Shown here in pieces: positions 1-10,075 of a stretch of DNA of 64,000 bases. Position 1 is the stretch's first letter. Every line of letters starts with the position of its first letter. Made by a program: the position numbers and the translations under genes. This DNA comes from Artemisia argyi (Eukaryota; Streptophyta; Magnoliopsida; Asterales; Asteraceae): contig CM060692.1 in NCBI GenBank assembly GCA_030686995.1, positions 125,441,796-125,505,795 of the forward strand, in the 5' to 3' direction. The notes under the pieces were generated by a model. It made no database searches, was not told where the DNA came from, and worked only from the letters and a program-made list of their open reading frames with translations.

Positions 1-939
1 ACTAACAAAGGCACCTTGATTTTCATAACCCAGCGGCTTTAGACATTCACCAATGAAATGATTTGGACTTCCACATCTAAAGCACTTTCTTTTCCTGTAG
101 TTATCACTTCTATTTCTTTGGAACGGTTTTCTTTCATCTCGTGGTGATCTAGTGAATCTTCCTCGTCTTTTGAAGAATTTCTTGAATTCTCTTACGGCCA
201 TTGCATATTCTTCGTCTTCACTCTCATCACTTGAATCATCATCGTCACTAGGTTCCTTTTTGGCTTTTAAAGCAATGGATTTGGTTTGTTCTTTCTTGAC
301 TTTGACCGTTTCAGAATCTCTTCTTATAATTTCTTCATGGTCCTTCAAGTTGCCAATAAGTTCATCAAGTGATAACGTCATCAAATTCTTTGATTCTTCA
401 ATTGCCATGACCTTAGCTCGCCATTTTGGATGCAATGCCCTAAGAAATTTCCTAACACAATTTTTACTAGAAAATGCCTCATCAAGTTCTTTTAAACTTG
501 TGATAATAGTGTTAAATTTAGAAAAAGCATTATCAATTGATTCCTCTTCCGGAATCGTAAATTGTTCATATTGTTTTACAAGAATATCTATTTTATTATC
601 TTTGACTTGACTATTACCTTGGTGAGTAATAAGTAGTGATTCCCAAATTTCTTTGGCGGTTTTACACATAAAAATTCTTTCATATTCTTTACGTGGTAAC
701 GCATTATAAATTACCATTTTAGCTTCATTATTTTTAGCTAGTTTCTTTTTCAAATCATCATTTTATTTTTCAAAAGGTACAATTTCATCCTTTTTAGTTT
801 CTGGATTTTGTTGAGTGGGAGGAAAATCACCAATGGTAATAACATGCCAAAGATCAAGATCTTTAGATTTCACATAAGTTTCGAATCTAATTTTCCAATA
901 TAAAAATCCATCACTTTCAAATAGTGGTGGTCTTTGCAT
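1..939 (-). pseudogene. Copia gag (UBN2-type) with internal stop
   Basis: Capsid/nucleocapsid protein of a Copia retrotransposon. The minus-strand frame opens with ATG at 939-937 and shows the N-terminal gag signature (a YWK tract soon after the start), a central region of the UBN2 gag family, an acidic Ser/Asp/Glu stretch near 220-260 and a basic Arg-rich stretch. It ends with a CCHC zinc knuckle, [14 protein letters not shown], close to the window edge. An in-frame TAA at 765-763 breaks the frame about 58 codons in, so this copy is dead unless the stop is an assembly error. Protease and the rest of pol lie off the left edge. The primer binding site and 5' LTR follow directly at higher coordinates. 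Family assignment comes from motif recognition; the lineage within Copia is not resolved. Confidence 0.85.
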
Positions 940-1030
940 AGATTTCCCTTCTAAATATTTTTTTTTTCAGATTTCATAGATCGTTACAAATTTTAAAATA
1001 CAATATATTTTAAAAAATCTTGCTAGACGT

Positions 1031-1044
1031 GGCTCTTGATACCA
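1031..1044 (-). other. Primer binding site, initiator Met tRNA type
   Basis: On the minus strand this reads TGGTATCAAGAGCC, close to the complement of the 3' end of plant initiator tRNA-Met (TGGTATCAGAGC), the usual primer of Copia elements. It lies two bases downstream of the LTR end, which fixes the LTR boundary and the minus orientation. Confidence 0.85.
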
Positions 1045-1436
1045 ATTGTGGAAAACTAGAAGGGGGGTTGAATAGTTTTACGTCTTTTTAATTTGTTATA
1101 AAAGATAGTTTGAGTGTTTTCTTTATTTTTAAAAAATTTAGACTTGATAGTATGTGATCACAAGACTTGCACAATATAAACAACAATAAATATGTATGAT
1201 ATAGCAATAATAATGTAAGTAAAGAAGTAAATGAGAGATGGAAATATTGAACCGCGAGACAAGAGATTTATAGTGGTTCGGCTACAAGGACACCTTCCAT
1301 GCCCTACTCCACTCCCCGAGCACCTAACTGGAGAGTTTTCTTCACTATGTCAACAAGCTCCCTTATGGCGGAGAAAACCGTACACACCAATATACACACC
1401 ACAACTTCGTCACAACAAGATTACACCTTATTCAAA

Positions 1437-1590
1437 ACTACTTCACACCTATCTATCTTCACACTTATCTACTTCACACCTATCTACTTCACAACTATCT
1501 ACTTCCCAACAATCTTCTTCACACCTATTTTCTTCACAACTATCTACTCTCCAACAATCTTCTTCACACCTATTTTCTTCACAACTATCT
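1437..1590. repeat. Tandem CT/AC-rich repeat in the Copia LTR
   Basis: Degenerate repeats of about 16-18 bp built on ACTTCACACCTATCT and TCTTCTTCACACCTATTT. They lie in the R-U5 part of the LTR. The apparent open frames across them are a by-product of the repeat. Confidence 0.7.
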
Positions 1591-1888
1591 TAATCTACAC
1601 ACTAAGCTAATCTATCTTCTATCAAATATTCACAACAAATAACACAAAGAAATATGTGTAATGAATGATGCTCTAACAACTTTGATGTGGAGGTCACAAC
1701 AATTTGTAATACTTCTTGTCTTGGAGGATAGAAGTATTCTTCTCTTGCACTTGAGTGGTTGATGTTTGGATCACTTTGAAACAAAGATTTATGAATGTAT
1801 GATCAAAGGATTAAGAGAATAGAAATTGAGATCTAGAACAGAAAATTTGGGAGTGCAAAAGGTGAGAAAAATCTTTGAAATTAACCTG

Positions 1889-1897
1889 TATTTATAG
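1889..1897 (-). promoter_or_regulatory. TATA box of the Copia LTR
   Basis: Minus strand reads CTATAAATA. It sits about 465 bases inside the LTR, leaving a plausible U3 (1898-2362) upstream and R-U5 downstream. Confidence 0.6.
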
Positions 1898-1927
1898 GGA
1901 AAAAATTTACTCTTTTGGAGCGTGGCC

Positions 1928-1952
1928 GGTCCCCTTAATAATTAAGGGGACC
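1928..1952. repeat. Perfect 12-bp stem hairpin in LTR U3
   Basis: GGTCCCCTTAAT is followed by one base and then its exact reverse complement. A further imperfect copy of the arm (AATTAAGGGGGCCGCC) follows at about 1961-1977. The hairpin lies just upstream of the TATA box in transcription sense. Confidence 0.8.
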
Positions 1953-2362
1953 GCCTTATGAATTAAGGGGGCCGCCCCTCTAGAATGTTGGAATTGTTTG
2001 TCCTTTTGTTTGGAAGTTTTTTCTAGATAAAATTTGCCATTTTTGGTTGGAAATTTGAAATTATATATTTATAATGAATTAAACATATTTTTTTAATTCC
2101 AAAAATGATTTGTAAAAGATATAAAATGTTTATGACATTTTATAAAAGTTCTAGTGACTTAGAAAATTTTTCCTTTGATCATAGATTGCAAACACTTTGT
2201 TTATTCATACCTTAAGTGATTTGGATGTAAAGAGAATATTAATCACTAAATACTTGTTTTCGTCATAAATTTTAGTTCAATGAGTTTATGTTTTGTAATT
2301 ATCAAAACATAGAGATATTGAGAATATGGTGACAATGTTTTTAGGCATTATTTATGTCAACA

Positions 2363-4322
2363 GATTTTTATGCTATGACTGACCTAACTGACCCTAATGA
2401 AAGATAACTCAAACACTAGCAACAACAAAAACACATTGGAACATGTAGGAACTGCCTAAACCAAACACTCCCTTAATGCAAGTCTGTGATGAATTTATGA
2501 AACAAGTACATGATTTAAATCCAGATCTTGATGTATAAGTATTTATAATGGTAAAATAAGCTAAAATGAGTATGCAAACATCAACAATAACAACAATAAC
2601 CTGAAATTAAAAATAGTACTAAATGGACAGTCAAAATGAGGAATCAACACAAAGCTACAAAAACTAAGCTTAGACTATTCTAATAAGCTATAAGAAGTAC
2701 AGATAAGCAGATACAATCACCAAATAACAAGTTTAAGCAATTAAGCAAATGCTACAGTGAAATAAAAAAATTGATGAAAGATTGCATACAAAAGCTTTCC
2801 ATGCTCAACACTGAGAATTAAAGACCATGAACCATTCCTAAAGCCTCCCATGAGGCACTAAACCCTGCTCCTCAGCTTCTTCTTTTTAATTTTTTTTTTT
2901 ATTTTCAGTAGATTTTTTTATATATATATTTTTTTTATTTTTGGTTTTTCAAACTAAACTTTGCTTAAATAACTTTTGAGCTTGTAAAAGCTTATATTAG
3001 ACTGAAATTGAGCTTATGAAACAAGAGACAATACTTTTTAACATTTTTAACTTAAAAATGAGATTCTCACTAAAAATGGTAAAATCTGAATTACAACACA
3101 GAACTAGAATTCTTGATTAATTAACACTGAGATTACAATAAGAACACTGAAATTACACTTTTAAGCTAATGTTTTCAACTGGAAAGGAATATTAAACTAA
3201 TTCGACATAAAAAAAAATTAACTAAAAACTACACTTGACCTCTGCTTCTTCTTCTTCTTCTTCTTCTTTTATAATGATCTTCTAGGGTTCAGTGGGACCC
3301 ACTTGAGCTTTCCCACTTCACTTGGGACCATTGGATGGCTTTGATTTGATCCTGGCCTTCAAATTGTTTTTGGCGCCAAAATAACAATTGCCAATTGGGG
3401 CCTGTGGGGGGTGGTGCATTAAATGTAGAGGTGACGTTAGGTGATAGTGGTGTGGGCGGTGGAGGATGTGATGGAGATGGTGGGGGTGGTGGATGTGAGA
3501 GAGTTACAGGGTGCAACTTGGGAGGGAAGAGGGTGGTCAAAGATGGGGTTTGACCCCGTTTTGATATCAAAGGGGTTTGGGCTCGTGTTGCTGGGCCAGG
3601 GGAGTTATAAGGTGGTGGGCTTGTTATAGTGTTTGGTAGATCAGGTTTTTGGTTTGGGCTTAATATGAATACAAGGGTCCGGTTTAGTTTTGCTTATAAA
3701 ACAAGGACCAAAGTTGTAAATCTGGAAATTTGAAGGGCTGGTTGTGTAATATTCTCAAAGTTATCACAAGGGTTGATTTTTTCATGTTCTAATTATGCAG
3801 GGTCCACTTTTGTAATTTTCCAAATTTGAATTCCAGGGAGTATTCTTGCCAAAAATGAAACTTCAGGGACCAAACTTGTAAATTCTTCAATCTTTTAACC
3901 CAAGGACTATTTGTGACAACTTTTGAATACCCAAGGACCATTGTTGACTTTTTCATCCAAAATACTTGCTTAGGGGCCATTTTTGCCAATTTTGAAAGTA
4001 GAGGGACCAAACTTGTAAACTTTTGAAAATTTTCACCAAAGGACTAATTATGACAACTTGTGATTTCCAAAGGACCTTTGGTGACTTTTCTTACAAAATA
4101 AATGCCTAGGGACTGATTTTGACAAGTTTTAAAAGTTGAGGGACTGAAACTGCCAATTATGCAAACTTTGTTCGTTTTTCATCTGTTTTTAATCATTTTG
4201 CATCTGAAACATATAAAACACAATCCTGGGATATTTTCAGTTTTTTTATGCATATTTGAGTGTTTTTGGATGTTTTGGCAGTTCAGATACGATAGAAATG
4301 ATTAGTATTTACACACTCATCA
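2363..4322 (-). mobile_element. 3' LTR of element 1 (interrupted)
   Basis: About 1.96 kb of LTR matching 25224-27125 of the 5' LTR almost base for base. It ends at ACTCATCA (4322), next to the polypurine tract. In transcription sense the LTR starts TGATGAGT or its variant. The remainder of the LTR is displaced off the left edge by the Copia insertion at 2362/2363. Confidence 0.85.
3266..3380 (-). promoter_or_regulatory. Athila U3 promoter cluster (E2F-like, AACCCTA, TATA)
   Basis: On the minus strand, in order: the palindrome TTTGGCGCCAAA (3380-3369), which fits an E2F site; AACCCTAGA (3289-3281), telo-box-like; and TTATAAAAG (3274-3266), the TATA box. The same three-part order is seen in the four other Athila-type LTR copies in this window. 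Confidence 0.55.
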
Positions 4323-5072
4323 ATCCCCCACACTAAAATATTGCTAGTCCATAGCAATCTTTTATGAAAACTTAATGGATTTTATGTCTCCTTACCAAAA
4401 GCCATTACTTCTGAAGTAGCCAAATATTTCAGTATGATACTTTGGTACACTGATAACCAAATGATTTTGAGCAAACCATCAGCTGTCAACGGATTTGATT
4501 TTTCTTTACCAAAAGCCGTTTGCTTTTGGACTAGCCAACTCTTCACGATTAAAGATATTGTGAGTTGAATCCCATACAATTTTTGGCAAATTGTTAGCCA
4601 TCAACGATTTTGAGATATCTTTACCAAGAGCCGTTTGCTCTTTGATTAGCCAGTCCTTATGTGGGTTAGACATGGCGGACTGATAACCATTTCTTGTGTT
4701 TAGTGCAAAGCAATTCCACTAAAAAAAAAATTTTTTGGCCAAAACGGGGGTATTATGGCACTATAAGGTACAAATGTGATCAAATTCGCCAGAATTACCC
4801 CCCCACACACTTAGAATTGAATATTGCCCTCAATACTCAAAGTACCGGCTATTATGCCGACATTTTGAAAAGCTGAGATTTGAAAATTTTAGATTTGGGC
4901 AAGTGTGGGAACAACATTTTTTTTTAAAACTTTGTATACATGGTAATAACAGCATGGGAAACTCCCCCACACTTAGGTTTTAGAAAAGAGAAAGAAGTCA
5001 GAGATATGGGTGAAAAACCATGTTGTGCTAATTTTTGTTCACCGAGTCACTAGCTTGACTCGATCCCCGCAT
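4323..5072 (-). other. 3' noncoding region and polypurine tract of element 1
   Basis: No gene seen. Directly next to the 3' LTR the minus strand reads AGTGTGGGGG then AT (4334-4323), a typical polypurine tract. Upstream are three spaced direct repeats of a 30-bp motif with TTTACCAAAAGCCGTTTGC and GACTAGCCAA on the plus strand (near 4392, 4502 and 4620). The region is collinear with 9298-10075 of element 2, which shows the two elements share their 3' ends. Confidence 0.7.
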
Positions 5073-5158
5073 TCATTGGTCCATGGGGAAAGTTTGAAGA
5101 TCCGGGACAACCATGGGTGGTATGTGCTCTCCAAAATAGTGTTTCAACCGATGACCGT
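5073..5158 (-). pseudogene. C-terminal end of Athila integrase (element 1)
   Basis: The last codons of pol. The minus-strand frame includes GHRLKHYFGEH and ends at TGA (5075-5073). Its upstream part lies at 16602 and higher: removing element 2 and one copy of the ACCGT duplication makes the frame continue without a shift across the junction. This matches the C-terminal end of Athila and Tat integrases, where a basic segment closes the protein. Confidence 0.75.
5154..5158. repeat. Target-site duplication of element 2, left copy
   Basis: ACCGT directly before the LTR end TGATTGGC. The same five bases follow the other LTR end at 16597-16601. Confidence 0.9.
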
Positions 5159-8100
5159 TGATTGGCTCTAAACGGTCAACCTAAATCGACCAGGTGAATG
5201 GTCAACAAGGTCAAACTGCCTAGAATCAATCTCCGTGGAAGTATAGGGTTTCACCGGGTCGTTATGTCCCGACAAGGTGCGATGGTATAAAAACGGGTTT
5301 GTGATCGGGTGAATTTGGACAGAAAGGGGTTGTGAATTATTACACTACGAGATGAGGAATGAAAATAACTTAGAAATAATATATTAACATTTACTGATAA
5401 TCAGATACACTAAAAACGTGAGCTAAGTCTAAAAATGCGTTCGTTTGATTTAAAGTTACGTAGACGTACGAAATAAAACGCGAGTTTTTGTAAAATGAAA
5501 TACCTACGAACATGAAAATTACATTTTTACAATCCTAATAATAAAAGAAAATTTTTATAAAAAGAAAATTAATTTTTACACTATTTAATTAATTGTTATT
5601 AATTAATTACTATTTTCTAATTATTATTAATTATTTAAATTAACCTAAATTATAACTAATTATGAGATTACACTAAAAATGTGAAAATTAGATTTGTAAA
5701 AATCTAAAATATTATAAAACTAATTTTAAAATTAAAATTATATTTTTCTAACTTTTTATCTAATTATTATTAATTTAATTAAGATTTTAAATACTAATTA
5801 AACTAATTAAATTAAAGAAAAATAGCAAATGAAGAGTAACAATTCTAAAACTTTTTCTAAAAATATTTTATGACATTTAAAACCTAGGAAAAATATAAAA
5901 ACATAGGAGTACTTAATAAAAACTATTTGTACTATTTAATTATCTAATATTAATTAATTACTAATAAAACTAATATTAATTATAATAAATATTAAATGAA
6001 AAGGGAAAAATCTGAAATTATTCCTACAAATACTTTAATATACTAGGAATTTAAGAAAAATATAAAAACAGATAAGTACTTGACAAAAATTTAAAAAGAA
6101 AAATTAAAAAGGTAAATTATATTAAATAGAAGCTATCACTAGAAATTAAATTTGGTTTTTCTGAATTTTTATTTTACAAAACTACTTTTACACTAAAAAG
6201 AAACAACTTTTAAAAAAGGACTTAGACTGGAGCTTCTAAATAAGCAGTGTGCAAGGAAATAAGCTTAACAGTAAGCTTAATGGCTTAAAAATTGATTTTT
6301 CATTATACAACAAGCTACTAAACATGCTAAGGGCTGAAACAGAGGGTAAAATAAGCTAAAGGTGTACTGAAGCTTAGGAAAATAAGCCAATTCAAGCAAT
6401 CAAAACACTGAATAAGCAGAAGGGGCACAATAACCAATTTCAAATCCTAATGAAAACAAAACAGGCCTAGCAGCCCATATGCAGCCCTTGTTGGGGCCAA
6501 CCTGGGTGACCCAGGGTCCAAGGTCAGCATGGATTTGACAAACTGAGCTAGGGGGCTTCAACTTAAACCAAGTTTTGGGCAAAAATAAGCTAGCTATGAG
6601 CTTATTGATAAAAGTAGTTAGACTGAATCAGGGGTGCAGGGCAGGCATGGGACTTGTTTTGAGAGATGAATAGGAAGCTAAGAAAAAATCATGAAAATAA
6701 AAGAAAAATATGTTTATGTGAACAAGCTAGGGAATAAGCTGAGGACCAAATCTCAGGGCTTAAGACCTAGTTATAAGACAAATAAAAATACTACACTAGG
6801 GGCTGCTAACAGGTGAATCAGACCAAAGTAGGGCAGCTTTAAGGGCTAGAATAAGCTAGAATAAGTTAAGCAAATACACAAGTAAGCTAGATTACCTAAA
6901 AATAAGCTACCACAGAATTAGTATGCAACTTTATGAGCTTGTATGAGCTTACGAGGGGCTACTAGGGAACTGGCAAAGACATGCAGGCCTACTGATGTGC
7001 AGGGTTGGTCTAGTACCTAAGCAGGCACAATTAAGCTATTAAGCAAGTCTGAAAAGCTAAAATAAGCTCAAATGGATGAAGTCTATACTGCTAATTGCTA
7101 GCAAAACCAATTTCCAAGCCTAAATATAACTCTAACCTACTTAAAACTTGGATCATGGGAGACTTATTGGGACTGCAGGCTGCAAACAGTTGGGAATGAT
7201 CGTAGGCAAAAACAAGCTCAACTGATGGGGTCATAAGCTACAAAACCTAAAGTTCAATCTACAAATTGCTAATATAATGAAAGTTAAGAGCAAATTCTAT
7301 CCTAAGATTAATTAAAACTAAAGATGAAAAGGGCAGGTTAGGATAATGGTTGTAGGTTCTGATGCAGCAGGCCTAAAATGGGTCAACTTGGGTGGGATTT
7401 GACCTGGAAAAGTCAATGACAGGAATGCAATCTATCTCAAACCTATTTTGAACATGTTTGAACTTGAAAATACCACTAATAGGCAAAAATATAAATTCTA
7501 TCCTAGTTACTACATAAAAACAGTTAATATGAGTAAGATTTGGAAATCAAGTTTACAATCTTGAAAACTATTAAGAAATGCAAATTGATGGTCTAAAACT
7601 CCTAAATATGACAAAGTAAAGCTAGTGAAAGTTAGAACTTAAGGTCAAAATAATTTGAATGTTGGAACTAGGATTATGCCAAACACTAGTTTAATGACTG
7701 TTTATGCAATTTTAACCCTTCAAAAGCTGTTTTAGGCCAAACCTTTGATCAAAGAAGCTAAACATAAGCTGTACTAAAACTAAGTAGGCATAGAACAAGA
7801 GTGACTGAGTAGTTAACAAACAACAACTAGCAATTTCCAATAAGCAAACTAAAATAAGCTAAAGTGAGCTAATCTCACAGTTAACTACTAATTTAATGAA
7901 AACATAAGCAAGCTAAAAGAGTTGAACTAGAACATGTCTAATAAGCAAATAGAAACTAAAATAAGCTAAAAATAATCAGTAAATAGGAACTAAATAAACT
8001 AGAGTAAGCATGGAGCAGGGTAACAAGCTGGTTAATTTTTTTAGAGTGAAAAAGAAAACTTTCATTGATTAAAAACAAAACAGAATTACAAACTGAGATT

Positions 8101-9297
8101 GAGAACTAATATTACTTGAAAATTAAACTAAATCCTAATTCTACACTAAGAATACCTACTAAAAATCTAACTGCTCAAATGAGCTACAATCATTTTCTTT
8201 TTATACTAAGAATACTAGGGTTTCTTCTCTTGGGCTTCCCTTCTCTTTCCTGTATCCATTTGGGGCCATTGGATGGGCATAATGGCTCTTGGCCGTTTGA
8301 TTACCCTTTTGGCGGGAAGTGAGTTTTTAACCATTGTGGCAGACATAACTTGTGGCAGGAGACAAAATTTGGATTGTATTGGTGGAAAGGTAGTAGAGGG
8401 TGAGTATTGGCAGAGGAAAGATGTAGGGGTGATGATGGTGTTGGTGCAGGGGTAGCAGGCTATGGAGTCATGGGGGAGGGGTGGAAGGTATGTCAAAGGG
8501 AGTTTGACTGAGGGTATATTAAAACGGGTATTGGGAATTTTTTTGGGCTTGAGGGTGGATTGGGCCAAAGGGTGGGGGTTTATGTTTGTTGGGTTAATTA
8601 ATAGGGTGGATCAGGTGGGTTTGGTTTGTAGTATAAATTTGCTCCATTTGGTTTTTTTGTTTTTAAATGAGCATAAGGACCATGCATGTAATTTATGAAA
8701 GCTTAAGGGTAAATTCTGCCAAACTTCCAAACTTGCTATGCGAACTTCTCTTGCCATATTGTAATTCCACAAGGTCCATTGTTGTTATCTTTCTAAAACG
8801 AAATACCCAGGGACTGATTTTGCCAATTTGCAAAGTTAAGGGACTATACTTGCAAACCCTTCAAATTATACCACCAAGGACCTATTGTGATAACTTATGA
8901 CTTTTCAAGGACCAAAGTTAACTTTTTCTTTCAAAACATTCCACCAGGGACCACATCTACCAAATTATGAAGTTTAGGGACCAAACGTGTAATTTTCTCA
9001 AACTTTTCACCCAAGGATCGTTTTTGATAATATTTTATTTTTAAATGCCTTGGGTTGACTTTTATTTCGTTTTAAAACTTCAGGGACTAGTTTTGTCAAT
9101 TTATGAAACTTAAGGGACTGAAACTGCCAATTATGCAAACTTTGTTCGTTTTTCATTTGTTTTTAAACATTTTGCACCTAAAACATATAAAACACAATTC
9201 CTGGAATAATTTCTGTATTTTGATGCATTTCTGAGTGTTTTTGGATGTTTTTGCAGTTTAGATACGATAAAAATGATGAGTATTTACACACTCATCA
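5159..9297 (-). mobile_element. 3' LTR of element 2
   Basis: Starts TGATTGGC and ends ACTCATCA on the plus strand. Aligns with 12449-16596 over its full length. The stretch 6230-8010 is crowded with AATAAGCT motifs. The U3 part (8200-9297) has a promoter cluster and degenerate repeats around AGGGACT and TGCCAATT. No coding capacity is supported; open frames here repeat at the same place in the other LTR and have no recognisable domain. Confidence 0.88.
8197..8317 (-). promoter_or_regulatory. Athila U3 promoter cluster (E2F-like, AAACCCTAG, TATA)
   Basis: Minus strand: the E2F-like site (plus TTTGGCGGGA, 8308-8317), AAACCCTAG (8223-8215) and AGTATAAAAAG (8207-8197). Same order and similar spacing as in the other Athila-type LTRs. 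Confidence 0.55.
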
Positions 9298-10075
9298 ATC
9301 CTCTACACTAAACTATTGCTAGTCCCTAGCAATCTTTTGAGAAAATTTAATGGATTTGAAACTCTTTACCAAAAGCCATTACTTCTGGAGTAGCCAAATG
9401 TATCAGTTCAAGTAAGAACTATGGTCCACTTGATAACCATGTGATTTTTAGCAAACCACCAGCTGTCAACGGATTTGATTTGTCTTTACCAAAAGCCGTT
9501 TGCTTCTGGACTAGCCAACTCTTGATGGAATAGTCAACATCTTGGTGAGCTGATTACCAATTATGGTTTTCCACTGCCTTTACCACAAGCCATAATCTTG
9601 CGGGCTAGCCAAGTCATTCACTTTTTTGGATATGGCGAGTTGATATACCATACAATTTTGGGCAAATTCCAAGTCATCAACGGATTTGAGATATATCTTT
9701 ACCAAGAGCCGTTTGCTCCTGGATTAGCCAATCCTTTTGTCGGTTAGACATGGCGGACTAATAACCAAAAAAAATTTTGAAGCTCAAGTGAAAAAATTTT
9801 AAAAATTTTTGGCAAAAATGGGGGTACTAGATAGTAAAATGTGATAAAATTCGCTAGAATAGCGAAATACCCCCCCCCCCCCCCACACACACTTAGAATG
9901 AATATTGTCCTCAATATTCAAAGTCCCGGCTATTATGCCGACTCTTAGAACGTAAAAAGACACCATTACAAGCTAAATGTGGAAACACTATTTTTTTCAC
10001 TTTATTTGTAACGATAGTAGGGGTAAGACCCCCACACTTAGGGTGAAAACCCTATAAGCATGCTACTGTTTTTGT
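9298..10075 (-). other. 3' noncoding region and PPT of element 2
   Basis: No gene seen. Next to the LTR the minus strand reads AGTGTAGAGGAT, a weakened polypurine tract. Four direct repeats of a motif with TTTACCAAAAGCC and TAGCCAA lie near 9366, 9485, 9590 and 9700. A run of 15 C residues occupies 9870-9884. The region is collinear with 4323-5072. Confidence 0.7.

Larger units (their letters stand above)
1047..2362 (-). mobile_element. 5' LTR of a minus-strand Copia element
   Basis: A 1316-bp LTR bounded by TG and CA with short inverted ends (TGTTGAC on the minus strand, GTTTTCCACA at its other end). It is followed by the PBS and a Copia gag. The outer end at 2362 interrupts sequence that continues uninterrupted in the other LTR of the host element (2363 onward matches 25224 onward), so this is a clean insertion into the 3' LTR of Athila element 1. 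The five bases after it (GATTT) are the expected target duplication; the partner copy is off the left edge. It holds a TATA box, a perfect hairpin and a short tandem repeat, listed separately. Confidence 0.85.

Noticed and set aside
152..610. Open frame of 152 codons on the plus strand
   Set aside because: It is the antisense of the Copia gag at 1-939, which has clear gag motifs.
1231..1610. Two overlapping plus-strand frames rich in Ser/Thr
   Set aside because: They run through a tandem repeat inside the LTR and have no domain.
8116..8900. Open frames repeated at 15415-15997
   Set aside because: Both sets lie at the same place in the two LTRs of element 2; identity reflects LTR copying, and no protein family fits.
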